Part shown: positions 23,478 through 31,748 of the stretch, piece after piece
Position numbering within the stretch: the first letter of the stretch is position 1
How the letters are laid out: each line of letters begins with the position of its first letter
NCBI GenBank assembly: GCA_905216075.1
Contig: CAJMSO010000001.1
Location: 1 to 34,923 of the forward strand
Direction: 5' to 3'
Source of the DNA: an uncultured bacterium
Lineage (GTDB): Bacteria > Actinomycetota > Coriobacteriia > Coriobacteriales > Coriobacteriaceae
Length of the DNA: 34,923 nt
Notes under the pieces: model-generated
What the model was told of the DNA's origin: nothing
What the model saw: the letters and a program-made list of their open reading frames with translations, nothing else
Databases searched by the model: none
Program-made: the position numbers and the translations under genes

Positions 23478-24503
23478 ATGGCAGTAAAGGTTGCTATTAA
23501 CGGCTTCGGTCGCATCGGTCGTCTGGCTTTCCGTCAGATGTTCGGTCATGAGGGCTCCGAGATCGTCGCTATCAACGACCTCACCTCTCCCGATATGCTC
23601 GCTTACCTGCTGAAGTACGACTCCACGCAGGGCAACTACGCTCGCGATCACGAGGTCGTTGCTGGCGAGGATTCCATCACCGTTGACGGCAAGGAGATCA
23701 AGATCTACAAGGAGGCCGACGCCAACAACCTGCCTTGGGGCGACCTCGACGTCGACGTCGTTCTCGAGTGCACCGGCTTCTACACCAGCAAGGCTAAGGC
23801 CCAGGCCCACATCAACGCTGGCGCCAAGAAGGTCGTCATCTCCGCTCCGGCCGGCAGCGATCTGCCCACCATCGTGTACAACGTCAACCATGAGACGCTG
23901 ACCGCTGAGGACAACATCATCTCCGCTGCTTCCTGCACCACCAACTGCCTCGCCCCGATGGCCAAGGGTCTGAACGACTTCGCTCCCATCGTGTCCGGCA
24001 TCATGACCACCATTCACGCCTGGACTGGCGACCAGATGCCGCTCGACGGCCCGCAGCGCAAGGGCAACAAGCGTCGTAGCCGCGCCTGCGCCGTCAACAT
24101 CGTCCCCAACACCACCGGTGCTGCCAAGGCTATCGGCCTGGTTCTCCCCGAGCTCAACGGTAAGCTCATCGGTGCCGCCCAGCGCGTCCCGACGCCGACC
24201 GGCTCCATCACCAACCTCTACGCTGTCGTTGACAAGAAGGTCACCGTCGACGAGGTCAACGCTGCTATGAAGGCCTACGCTGCCACCATCTCCGAGACCT
24301 TCGGTTACAACGAGGACGACATCGTCTCCACCGACATCATCGGCGAGACCCACGGCTCCATCTTCGACGCCACTCAGACCATGTGCTCTGACCTCGGCAA
24401 CGGCCAGACCCTCGTTCAGGTCACCTCTTGGTACGACAACGAGAACTCCTACACCTCTCAGATGGTCCGCACCATCAAGTACTTCGAGAAGTTCGTTGCT
24501 TAA
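23478..24503 (+). CDS. gap: glyceraldehyde-3-phosphate dehydrogenase, NAD-type
   Basis: A 341-residue glycolytic enzyme that oxidises glyceraldehyde-3-P to 1,3-bisphosphoglycerate. It has the NAD fold INGFGRIGR (7-15), Asp34 in AINDLT suggesting NAD specificity, catalytic Cys153 in SCTTNC and His180. The S-loop region reads TGDQMPLDGPQRKGN with NIVPNTTGAAKAIGLVLPEL, a form like that of streptococcal and other Firmicutes GAPDHs rather than the common actinobacterial type. The start at 23478 follows AAAGGAG. Codon use is strongly biased, fitting high expression. A terminator follows, separating it from pgk. Confidence 0.98.
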   Translation: MAVKVAINGFGRIGRLAFRQMFGHEGSEIVAINDLTSPDMLAYLLKYDSTQGNYARDHEVVAGEDSITVDGKEIKIYKEADANNLPWGDLDVDVVLECTGFYTSKAKAQAHINAGAKKVVISAPAGSDLPTIVYNVNHETLTAEDNIISAASCTTNCLAPMAKGLNDFAPIVSGIMTTIHAWTGDQMPLDGPQRKGNKRRSRACAVNIVPNTTGAAKAIGLVLPELNGKLIGAAQRVPTPTGSITNLYAVVDKKVTVDEVNAAMKAYAATISETFGYNEDDIVSTDIIGETHGSIFDATQTMCSDLGNGQTLVQVTSWYDNENSYTSQMVRTIKYFEKFVA

Positions 24504-24540
24504 TTTAGCTTTTAACGAATAGCTCGTTGAGCGTCTAAAG

Positions 24541-24587
24541 AAGGGCGCGGCCTTATAGGGCTTACACCCTAGGGTCGCGCCCTTTTT
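24541..24587 (+). terminator. intrinsic terminator between gap and pgk
   Basis: AAGGGCGCGGCC (24541-24552) pairs with GGTCGCGCCCTT, extended inward by TAGGG/CCCTA, and is followed by TTTTT ending at 24587. It is a strong Rho-independent terminator. No convincing promoter was found in the 56 bases before pgk, so pgk may depend on read-through. Confidence 0.8.
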
Positions 24588-24643
24588 ATAAGAAATCGTC
24601 TGCCGTAATGGGAGGCAGACACGTACGAAAGGTAGAAGCAAAC

Positions 24644-25834
24644 ATGGCCTTTACCAAGAAGACCGTCCGCGACATCGATGTCGACGGCAAGCGCGTTCTC
24701 GTCCGCGTTGACTTTAACGTGCCTATCAAGGATGGCGTCGTTGGCGACACCACCCGTATCAAGGCTGCCCTGCCCACCATCAACTATCTCGTTGAGCACA
24801 ATGCTCGCGTCATCCTCATGAGCCACCTCGGCCGTCCCGATGGCACCGGCTTCCAGCCCGAGCTGTCCCTCGAGCCCGTCGCCAAGAAGCTCGCCGAGCT
24901 CTCTGGTCTCGACGTCGCCTTTGTCGCCGACACTTACGGCGAGAAGGCTGCCGAGGCTGTCGCTGCCGTCGAGCCGGGCAAGGTTCTCGTTCTCGAGAAC
25001 GTCCGCTTCGATAAGCGTGAGAAGAAGAACGATCCCGAGATCGCCAAGAAGCTCGCTTCCTATGGTGACGTCTTCGTTCTCGATGCCTTCGGCACCGCTC
25101 ACCGCGCCCAGGGTTCCGTCGTGGGCCCCGCCGCTTACCTGCCTGCCGTCGCCGGCTTCCTGCTCGAGAAGGAGGTCGACACGCTGACCGGCATCTTCGC
25201 CGAGCCCGAGCGTCCCTTCGTCGCTATCGTCGGCGGTTCCAAGGTTTCCTCCAAGATCGGTGTTCTCGATCACCTCATCGACTCTGCTGATACCCTGATC
25301 ATCGGTGGCGGCATGGCCTACACCTTCTTCCTGGCTCAGGGCCTGTCCGTTGGTCAGTCCCTCAAGGAAGAGGACTGGGTCGAGCGCGCTGGCGAGATGC
25401 TCAAGAAGGCCGAGGAGAAGGGCGTCAAGATCCTGCTCCCCATCGACAACCGTGTTGCCGATCACTTTGGCGAGGACGCTGTCCCCGAGGTTGTCGCTTC
25501 CGACGCTATCCCCGACGATCGTGAGGGTATGGACATCGGCCCCAAGACCGAGGAACTCTACGCCGAGGCCGTCAAGGGCGCCAAGACCGTGTTCTGGAAT
25601 GGCCCCATGGGCGTCTTCGAGTTCGATAACTTCGCTCACGGCACCCAGGCTATCGCCGAGGCTGTCGCCGAGGCCGACTGCACCTCGATCATCGGTGGTG
25701 GCGATTCCGTCGCGGCCGTCAACAAGTTTAACCTGGCCGACAAGATGAGCTGGATTTCCACCGGCGGTGGCGCTTCCATGGAGCTCGTCGAGGGTAAGGC
25801 CCTGCCCGGAGTGGAGGCGCTTCTCGATGCCTAA
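24644..25834 (+). CDS. pgk: phosphoglycerate kinase
   Basis: A 396-residue cytoplasmic kinase that makes ATP from 1,3-bisphosphoglycerate. Signatures are the N-terminal substrate motif RVDFNVP, SHLGRPDG, ENVRFDKREKKND and AFGTAHRAQGS, with the nucleotide-binding IVGGSKVSSKI, FWNGPMGVFE and STGGGASMEL near the C-terminus. The start at 24644 follows GAAAGG. Its end overlaps tpiA by eight bases, so the two are translationally coupled. Confidence 0.98.
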   Translation: MAFTKKTVRDIDVDGKRVLVRVDFNVPIKDGVVGDTTRIKAALPTINYLVEHNARVILMSHLGRPDGTGFQPELSLEPVAKKLAELSGLDVAFVADTYGEKAAEAVAAVEPGKVLVLENVRFDKREKKNDPEIAKKLASYGDVFVLDAFGTAHRAQGSVVGPAAYLPAVAGFLLEKEVDTLTGIFAEPERPFVAIVGGSKVSSKIGVLDHLIDSADTLIIGGGMAYTFFLAQGLSVGQSLKEEDWVERAGEMLKKAEEKGVKILLPIDNRVADHFGEDAVPEVVASDAIPDDREGMDIGPKTEELYAEAVKGAKTVFWNGPMGVFEFDNFAHGTQAIAEAVAEADCTSIIGGGDSVAAVNKFNLADKMSWISTGGGASMELVEGKALPGVEALLDA

Positions 25835-26594
25835 TCGCACCCTTCTTATCGCTGGTAACTGGAAGATGAACAACGACGTCGCCGAGGCTGCCAAGCTCGC
25901 CGACGAGCTGGCTCAGGCTCTGCCCGAGGTTCCGGCTGGCGTCGAGGTACTCGTCTGCCCTCCGACCATCGACATCACCACGGTTCATGACCGCATTCAG
26001 GCTGCCCCCATCGCCCTCGGTGCACAGAACGTGTACTGGGAGGCCAAGGGTGCCTTCACCGGTGAGTCCTCTTGCGACATGCTCAAGTCCGCTGGCTGCA
26101 CCTACTGCATCATCGGTCACTCCGAGCGTCGCGACTACTTCCACGAGACCGACGAGGACCAGAACAAGAAGGCCAAGGCTCTCGTTGCCGCCGGCCTTGT
26201 TCCCGTCTTCTGCTGCGGCGAGTCCCTCGAGGTCCGCGAGGCCGGCACCTATGTCGAGCACGTCGTGAACCAGGTCAAGGCTGGCCTTGCTGGTCTTGAG
26301 ATCACCTGCCCCAAGCAGGTCGTCGTCGCCTATGAGCCCATCTGGGCCATCGGCACCGGCAAGACCGCTACCGCCGAGGACGCTCAGGAGGTCTGCGGCG
26401 CTATCCGTGAGACCCTCAAGGAGATGTTCGGCGAGGAGCTCGCCAACGGCATCCGCGTTCTCTACGGTGGTTCCGCCAAGCCCGGTAACATCGCCGAGCT
26501 CGTCGCCAAGCCCGACGTTGACGGCGCCCTCGTGGGCGGCGCTTCGCTCAAGGCTGCCGACTTCGCCTCTATGGTCGTCAAGGCAGGCGAGTAG
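25827..26594 (+). CDS. tpiA: triosephosphate isomerase
   Basis: A 255-residue TIM barrel interconverting dihydroxyacetone phosphate and glyceraldehyde-3-P. Catalytic residues are visible: Lys13 in NWKMN, His98 in GHSERR, Glu170 in YEPIWAIGTG, and the phosphate loop YGGSAKPGN. ATG 25827 lies inside the end of pgk, with GGAGGC about eight bases upstream. Five bases separate it from gpmI. Confidence 0.98.
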   Translation: MPNRTLLIAGNWKMNNDVAEAAKLADELAQALPEVPAGVEVLVCPPTIDITTVHDRIQAAPIALGAQNVYWEAKGAFTGESSCDMLKSAGCTYCIIGHSERRDYFHETDEDQNKKAKALVAAGLVPVFCCGESLEVREAGTYVEHVVNQVKAGLAGLEITCPKQVVVAYEPIWAIGTGKTATAEDAQEVCGAIRETLKEMFGEELANGIRVLYGGSAKPGNIAELVAKPDVDGALVGGASLKAADFASMVVKAGE

Positions 26595-26599
26595 GACAT

Positions 26600-28153
26600 A
26601 TGGCACAACGTCATCTTCCTGCACTCCTGATTATCATGGACGGCTGCGGCCTGGCTCCGGCTGATGGCGAGAACGCCGTCGCCGCTGCCAAGACGCCCTT
26701 CCTTGATGGCCTGTACGAGAAGTATCCTCACACCACGCTCGGTGCTTCGGGCGAGGACGTGGGCCTTCCCGACGGCCAGATGGGCAACTCCGAGGTGGGT
26801 CACCTCAACATCGGTGCCGGTCGCATCGTGTTCCAGGAGCTTTCGCGCATCAACAATGCCATCAAGGACGGCTCCATCGCCAAGAACGAGGTTTTCGTCA
26901 AGGCCATGGACGATGTCAAGGCTGACGGCAAGACTCTCCACCTCATGGGCCTTATGAGCCCTGGCGGCGTTCACTCCCACATGAACCACGTCGAGGCTCT
27001 GGTCAAGATGGCTGCCGAGCATGGTGTCAAGACCGTTCGCGTCCACGCCTTCATGGATGGCCGCGACGTCGACCCGCAGTCCGGTGCCGGTTACATGAGT
27101 GAGTTCTGCGCCTTCCTGGCCAAGATTTCCGAGGAGACCGGTTGCGACGCTCGCGTTGCCACCGTCTCGGGTCGTTATTGGGCGATGGACCGCGACAACC
27201 GTTGGGAGCGCATCCAGCGCGCCTACGACGTCATGGTCAACGCGTCCGATGCTGATACCGACCCCGTTGCCGGTATCAAGGCCTACTACGAGAAGGACCC
27301 GCGCGGCGACGAGTTCGTCGAGCCCTTCGCTGCCCACAACGAGGGCATCCACGAGGGCGACGCGGCTATTTTCTTCAACTTCCGTCCCGACCGCGCACGT
27401 CAGATGACCCGCGTGTTCACGGACAAGGAGTTCGACGGCTTTGAGCGCGAGCAGATCAAGCTCTCGCACTTTGTGACGATGACCGAGTACGATCCGACGT
27501 TTGACGTCGAGGTCGCCTTCCCCAAGACGTTCCCCGAGAACGTCCTGGCCGACGTCATCGCCGCCAATGGCCTGAAGCAGCTGCACACTGCCGAGACCGA
27601 GAAGTACGCCCACGTGACGTTCTTCCTCAACGGTGGCATCGAGGAGCCCAAGGAGGGCGAGGAGCGCGTGCTCGTCGCTTCCCCTAAGGTTGCTACCTAC
27701 GATCTGCAGCCCGAGATGAGCGCTCCCGAGGTTACCGAGAAGCTCGTCGCCGCCATCAACGAGGATCGCGCTGATTTCTACATCGTGAACTTCGCGAACT
27801 GCGACATGGTTGGTCACACCGGTGTTTTCGACGCTGCCGTTAAGGCTGTCGAGGCTGTTGACGATGCCCTGTCCAAGGTTGTCCCGGCGATTCTCGCCAA
27901 GGGCGGCTTTGCGCTGATTACCGCCGACCACGGCAACGCCGATCACATGTTTGACGTTGCTTCCGACGGTTCCAAGCATCCGTTTACGGCTCACACCACC
28001 AACCGCGTGCCGTTCATCATCGTTGATGAGAAGGCCAAGCTCACCGGTATCGAGGACGGCCGTCTTTCCGATATCGCTCCGACCATGCTCACCATGGCTG
28101 GTATTGAGCCTTCCGCCGAGATGACGGGCCGCGTGCTCGCCACCGAGGCCTAA
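26600..28153 (+). CDS. gpmI: 2,3-bisphosphoglycerate-independent phosphoglycerate mutase
   Basis: A 517-residue manganese-dependent mutase of the alkaline-phosphatase superfamily, converting 3-phosphoglycerate to 2-phosphoglycerate. It has the metal site IIMDGCG (Asp14), the phosphorylated serine Ser64 in GQMGNSEVGH, HAFMDGRD, FFNFRPDRARQM and the second metal site TADHGNAD near the C-terminus. Length is typical (about 510). Only AGGA near the stop of tpiA precedes it, so coupling is likely. It completes the chain gap-pgk-tpi-gpmI; enolase is not present. Confidence 0.98.
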   Translation: MAQRHLPALLIIMDGCGLAPADGENAVAAAKTPFLDGLYEKYPHTTLGASGEDVGLPDGQMGNSEVGHLNIGAGRIVFQELSRINNAIKDGSIAKNEVFVKAMDDVKADGKTLHLMGLMSPGGVHSHMNHVEALVKMAAEHGVKTVRVHAFMDGRDVDPQSGAGYMSEFCAFLAKISEETGCDARVATVSGRYWAMDRDNRWERIQRAYDVMVNASDADTDPVAGIKAYYEKDPRGDEFVEPFAAHNEGIHEGDAAIFFNFRPDRARQMTRVFTDKEFDGFEREQIKLSHFVTMTEYDPTFDVEVAFPKTFPENVLADVIAANGLKQLHTAETEKYAHVTFFLNGGIEEPKEGEERVLVASPKVATYDLQPEMSAPEVTEKLVAAINEDRADFYIVNFANCDMVGHTGVFDAAVKAVEAVDDALSKVVPAILAKGGFALITADHGNADHMFDVASDGSKHPFTAHTTNRVPFIIVDEKAKLTGIEDGRLSDIAPTMLTMAGIEPSAEMTGRVLATEA

Positions 28154-28176
28154 TAGAAAACAAATACCGTTTTCTA
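28154..28176 (+). other. small AT-rich hairpin ahead of the gpmI terminator
   Basis: TAGAAAAC and GTTTTCTA form a perfect 8-bp stem with a 7-base loop, starting immediately after the gpmI stop and two bases before the terminator stem. Tandem hairpins may protect the 3' end of the glycolytic mRNA. Confidence 0.5.
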
Positions 28177-28178
28177 GT

Positions 28179-28214
28179 AAGGGGGTTGTCCACAACCGGA
28201 CAACCCCCTTTTTT
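28179..28214 (+). terminator. strong intrinsic terminator after gpmI
   Basis: AAGGGGGTTGTCC and GGACAACCCCCTT form a perfect 13-bp stem with a 6-base loop, followed by an uninterrupted T-run to 28214. Confidence 0.93.
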
Positions 28215-28273
28215 GGTATTTCTGCCATTTCCACCCCGTCCTTGAGTGGCAGGTAGGGGAGAGCGTGGGATTG

Positions 28274-28282
28274 TGGTACAGT
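28274..28282 (+). promoter_or_regulatory. possible extended -10 promoter of secG
   Basis: TGGTACAGT is an extended -10 (TG-N-TACAGT) 37 bases before the secG start codon. No convincing -35 accompanies it. Confidence 0.35.
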
Positions 28283-28318
28283 ACTGGAGTTTGAACTGTT
28301 CTATTAAGGAGCTTATCT

Positions 28319-28573
28319 ATGGGTCCGTTCCAGATTCTTCTGTTTGTCGTTTGGGCTGTCTCTGCCGTGGCGCTGACGATTCTCGTCCTGATGCATTCCG
28401 GTAAGGGCACCGGCGTTTCGGATATGATCGCTAGCTCGCTGTATAACTCCAGCTCTGCCACGGGCGTCATGGAGCAGAACCTCGATCGCCTGACGGTAAT
28501 TATGGCCGTTGTTTTTGCCGTGTGCGTCGTCCTGTGCATGTTCTTCTTCCCGCAGGGCATCGTCGGCTATTAA
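28319..28573 (+). CDS. secG: SecG, preprotein translocase subunit
   Basis: An 84-residue membrane protein with two hydrophobic segments (about 7-27 and 60-80) flanking a small polar loop with LMHSGKGTGVSDM, the degenerate form of the SecG loop QSGKGGGL. SecG assists SecYE in protein export. The start at 28319 has AAGGAG seven bases upstream. Position after the tpi region is the usual place of secG in actinobacteria. Here it lies between two terminators, so it is a single-gene transcript. Confidence 0.9.
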   Translation: MGPFQILLFVVWAVSAVALTILVLMHSGKGTGVSDMIASSLYNSSSATGVMEQNLDRLTVIMAVVFAVCVVLCMFFFPQGIVGY

Positions 28574-28598
28574 GCATCGGGGTATATACGTTTGCAAT

Positions 28599-28625
28599 GG
28601 GTCTCGCAGGTGCGGGACCCTTTTT
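28599..28625 (+). terminator. intrinsic terminator after secG
   Basis: GGGTCTCG and CGGGACCC form an 8-bp stem with one G-U pair and a 6-base loop, followed by five T. Confidence 0.8.
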
Positions 28626-28738
28626 GTTTACATATTTGTAACAGAGTCAAAATATCCTCATATACTTCGCCCAACTAAAGAAAATCTCGACCGTTAACCG
28701 GAATTAGCCCCAAATCGTGCATAAAATGCGCTACTATA

Positions 28739-28767
28739 TTGCAATACGTTGGTCCGCTTTGTATAAC
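28739..28767 (+). promoter_or_regulatory. strong sigma-A promoter of the opp operon
   Basis: TTGCAA (28739-28744) and TATAAC (28762-28767) are spaced by exactly 17 bases. Transcription would start near 28774, giving a leader of about 90 nt before oppA. Confidence 0.65.
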
Positions 28768-28785
28768 CAGCCAAAACGGCGGACC
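28751..28785 (+). promoter_or_regulatory. inverted repeat GGTCCGC/GCGGACC overlapping the opp promoter
   Basis: GGTCCGC (28751-28757) lies in the -35/-10 spacer and its perfect complement GCGGACC (28779-28785) just after the expected start site, with half-site centres 28 bp apart. This placement suits a repressor binding two half-sites. The regulator is unknown. Confidence 0.45.
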
Positions 28786-28796
28786 GCGTTTGAATG

Positions 28797-28832
28797 GTTC
28801 GATTGGGCTGTCTTGACGTTGCCCGACCGAAC
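28797..28832 (+). other. 12-bp hairpin in the oppA leader
   Basis: GTTCGATTGGGC and GCCCGACCGAAC pair over 12 positions with one A-C mismatch and one G-U, around a 12-base loop. It lies in the untranslated leader, ending 20 bases before the AGGAGG ribosome site. It could protect the mRNA 5' end or act as an attenuator; it has no T-run. Confidence 0.55.
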
Positions 28833-28863
28833 TTACTTTGTCCTATCTCATAAGGAGGATGGC

Positions 28864-30540
28864 ATGGCTGATTCTATGTTCCACCAGCCCGTTATGGGTC
28901 GTCGCGCCTTTGTTGGCGGCACCCTCGCTGCGAGCTCCATGGCTTTTCTTGCCGCATGCGGCAAGAAGGGCGGCGACACTTCCGGTTCTGAGTCCGGTTC
29001 GACGCTGAACTTCTACATCAACAACCCGGTCTGCATCGACCCCTACAATGTCCAGGAGGACCAGGGCACTCAGGTCGAGTACCAGCTCTTTGACGCTCTG
29101 ACCTCTTATGACGCCGAGAAGGGCGAGATCGTTCCGCTGGCTTGCGAGTCCTTCGAGGCCAACGACGACGCCACCGAGTTCACCTTCAAGATCAAGAAGG
29201 CCAAGTTCCACAACGGTGACGACGTTACCTCCAAGTCCTTCAAGCTCGGTTGGGAGCGTCTGGTCAACACCAAGTCGGCCATCGCTACCGAGTACGGCCC
29301 TTCCGAGGTCTCCTATCACCTTTCCATGGTCGAGGGCTATGACGACCTGCTTGCCGGTAACGCTACCGAGCTCAGCGGTGTTACTTGCCCCGACGATGAG
29401 ACCCTCGTCGTCAAGCTGTCTTCCGCTTACGCCGACTTCCCCTTCGTCGCCTCTCACCCGGCTCTGGCCCCGGTTCCCGAGTGCGCCGAGTCCGATGCCA
29501 AGAGCTTCTACCTTGCACCGGTCGGTAACGGCCCGTTCATGATGGACGGCAAGTGGGAGGATGGTCAGGAGATCAACCTCAAGAAGTTCGACGATTACTA
29601 TGGCGACAAGGCCAAGATCGATGGCATCCACTTCCAGGTCATCAAGGACATGGAGACCGCTTACAAGGAGTTCCAGGCCGGTAACCTCGATGTCTGTGAC
29701 GTTCCCGTTGCTCAGATCGACGCCGCCAAGAAGGATCGCGGCGTGTCCAAGGACGGCTACACCATGGGTGACGGCGAGCGCATGCTGCTCGGCTCCGAGC
29801 CTTCCACCTACTACCTGACCTGCAACAACACGGCCGAGCCGTTCAACAACGCCGACCTGCGCAGGGGTATCTCCCTGGCCATCAACCGTGAGGCCATCTG
29901 CAAGACTATCTTCAAGGGTACCCGTACCCCCGCCGACGGCATTGTTCCTCCGGGCATCGATGGCTACAAGGAGGGCGCATGGGAGTTCTGCGCCTACGAC
30001 GTCGACAAGGCTAACGAGTACCTCGACAAGGTTGCTCCCGCTGGCGCTAACGGGGATCGTGGCATTAACGTGACCCTTTCCTACAACCAGGATGGTGGCC
30101 ACAAGGAGATCATGGAGTCCATCATCGGTGACCTCGCCAAGGTTGGCGTTACCGCTGTCTCCGATACCCCTGAGTGGTCTGCCTTGCTCGAGCAGTACCA
30201 GAACTTTAACTATCAGTTCGGTCGTCTGGGTTGGATTGCCGACTACCCGATTATGGACAACTTCCTGTATCCGCTGTTCCACTCCGACTCCCTCGGTGGC
30301 GACAACCGCTCCGGTTACAACAACCCCGAGTTCGACGCCAAGGTCAACGAGGCTCGCACCACGGTTGACGACGAAGAGCGCGTTGCTAAGATGCAGGAGG
30401 CCGACGCTATGGTCGCTGCCGACTGCCCGGTCATCCCGGTGATGTTCTACACGCACACCATCGTCGGCTCCGATCGCATCAAGCACCTCTATGTCGATCC
30501 GCAGAAGCACGCCGAGCTGGGTACCGCTGAGCTCGCCTAA
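28864..30540 (+). CDS. oppA: OppA-type oligopeptide-binding lipoprotein
   Basis: A 558-residue family 5 binding protein. It has a twin-arginine signal (Arg13, Arg14 in GRRAFVGG) and a lipobox LAAC with Cys32, so it is probably Tat-exported and lipid-anchored. Body features such as CDPYN-like CIDPYNVQEDQGTQVEYQLFDAL, and the late segment RLGWIADYPIMDNFLYPLFHS, are OppA-like. A strong AGGAGG precedes ATG 28864; a longer frame back to 28717 would run through the promoter and is rejected. It heads a canonical oppABCDF operon, so peptide import is the likely role. Confidence 0.88.
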   Translation: MADSMFHQPVMGRRAFVGGTLAASSMAFLAACGKKGGDTSGSESGSTLNFYINNPVCIDPYNVQEDQGTQVEYQLFDALTSYDAEKGEIVPLACESFEANDDATEFTFKIKKAKFHNGDDVTSKSFKLGWERLVNTKSAIATEYGPSEVSYHLSMVEGYDDLLAGNATELSGVTCPDDETLVVKLSSAYADFPFVASHPALAPVPECAESDAKSFYLAPVGNGPFMMDGKWEDGQEINLKKFDDYYGDKAKIDGIHFQVIKDMETAYKEFQAGNLDVCDVPVAQIDAAKKDRGVSKDGYTMGDGERMLLGSEPSTYYLTCNNTAEPFNNADLRRGISLAINREAICKTIFKGTRTPADGIVPPGIDGYKEGAWEFCAYDVDKANEYLDKVAPAGANGDRGINVTLSYNQDGGHKEIMESIIGDLAKVGVTAVSDTPEWSALLEQYQNFNYQFGRLGWIADYPIMDNFLYPLFHSDSLGGDNRSGYNNPEFDAKVNEARTTVDDEERVAKMQEADAMVAADCPVIPVMFYTHTIVGSDRIKHLYVDPQKHAELGTAELA

Positions 30541-30637
30541 GAGTTTGCAGCTTCCGTGAGGGTCAAGTATTTACGTAGACCTCATGGGAAACATACAGTT
30601 CTCCCTAACCTGGGGTAAACTGGCTGATGGTAATTTT

Positions 30638-30665
30638 GGGATGCCGGTCTGGCGATCGGCATCCC
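30638..30665 (+). terminator. intercistronic hairpin / attenuator after oppA
   Basis: GGGATGCCG and CGGCATCCC form a perfect 9-bp stem (10 with the flanking T-A) around a 10-base loop, followed by a short ATTTA tract. As in the nan operon, it separates the binding-protein gene from the permeases, consistent with excess production of the binding protein. Confidence 0.65.
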
Positions 30666-30696
30666 ATTTAGGTTAATCCCTAGATAGGGGAGTGGT

Positions 30697-31734
30697 ATGG
30701 GTAAGTACATCGTTAAACGTGTGCTTCAGTTCATCCCGGTATTTTTGGGCGTTACGCTGATTCTGTTCGCCCTTCAGAATATCGTGCCGGGAGATCCGAT
30801 CAAGCTGATCGGTGGAGACAAGGCTCTGTCCCCCGAGGTGGAGCTTCAGCTTCGCGTCCGCTATCACCTGGTCCAGTCGGACGAGGACGGCAACGCGATC
30901 CTTGACGAGAACGGCGACCCCGTTCAAACGTCGCTCGTGGACCGTTACTTGTATTACATGAACGGCCTGCTTCATGGCGATCTGGGCAATTCGTATCAGC
31001 GCAAGCTGCCGGTTAAGGAAATCTTTGCCCAGAAGTATCCGTATACGGTCAAACTTGCCGCGTGCGCCATCGTGCTCGAGGCAATCATGGGTATCGGTGC
31101 GGGTATCATTTCGGCGGTAAAGCGTTATTCCTTCTGGGATATTTTGGTAACGCTCACCACGTCGATCCTCGTTGCGGTCCCGGCCTTCTGGCTCGGTATG
31201 TTGCTGCAGCTGTTCTTTGGCGTCATCCTCAAGGACGCTACGGGCGGTGCAATCTCCATGCCGATCTCGGGTGCCGGCGGTTCCAGCTCTCAGTATCAGG
31301 ATTGGATGCACTATGTGCTTCCGACCATTACGCTGGCTTCGGTTTCGACCGCTTATGCCGCCCGCATTATGCGCTCGCAGCTGCTTGACGTCATGAACCA
31401 GGATTACATCCGTACGGCAAAGGCCAAGGGTCTCTCCAATCGCGCGATCATCGTCAAGCATGCGCTTAAGAATGCACTCATCCCCGTCGTTACCTATATT
31501 GGTGTCGACTTTGGTGGCATGCTTTCGGGCGCCATCCTGACCGAGACGGTTTTTAACTGGCCCGGTATCGGCTATGAGGTCTATCGCGCCATTAGCATGC
31601 GTGACTGGCCCATCGTTATGGGCGGCGTTACGCTCATCGTCGTCGTCGTCATGGTGATTAACCTGCTCGTCGACATTAGCTATGCATTCCTCGACCCGCG
31701 CATCCGCCTTGGCGGTCCGTCGGATAAGGCCTAA
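30697..31734 (+). CDS. oppB: OppB oligopeptide ABC transporter permease
   Basis: A 345-residue membrane permease with about six helices. It starts GKYIVKRVLQFIPVFLGVTLILF, typical of OppB. The external loop after the first helix is long (about 35-100) and hydrophilic. The coupling loop is DVMNQDYIRTAKAKGLSNRAIIVKHALKNALIP, given here as two parts: DYIRTAKAKGLS and HALKNALIP. The start at 30697 follows GGGGAG. It pairs with OppC downstream. Confidence 0.92.
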   Translation: MGKYIVKRVLQFIPVFLGVTLILFALQNIVPGDPIKLIGGDKALSPEVELQLRVRYHLVQSDEDGNAILDENGDPVQTSLVDRYLYYMNGLLHGDLGNSYQRKLPVKEIFAQKYPYTVKLAACAIVLEAIMGIGAGIISAVKRYSFWDILVTLTTSILVAVPAFWLGMLLQLFFGVILKDATGGAISMPISGAGGSSSQYQDWMHYVLPTITLASVSTAYAARIMRSQLLDVMNQDYIRTAKAKGLSNRAIIVKHALKNALIPVVTYIGVDFGGMLSGAILTETVFNWPGIGYEVYRAISMRDWPIVMGGVTLIVVVVMVINLLVDISYAFLDPRIRLGGPSDKA

Positions 31735-31748
31735 GGGAGGTACGTCTC

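Noticed and set aside
28628..28641. TTACA-TATT-TGTAA short palindrome upstream of the opp promoter
   Set aside because: Only five-base arms in AT-rich DNA and about 100 bp upstream of the better promoter; chance occurrence likely.
28717..28863. N-terminal extension of oppA back to 28717
   Set aside because: It would translate the promoter and leader hairpin and displace the Tat/lipoprotein signal from the N-terminus; AGGAGG at 28853 fixes the start at 28864.
28843..30510. A 555-codon open frame antisense to oppA
   Set aside because: Leu/Val/Gly-rich shadow, no domain, overlaps the whole of a clear lipoprotein gene.
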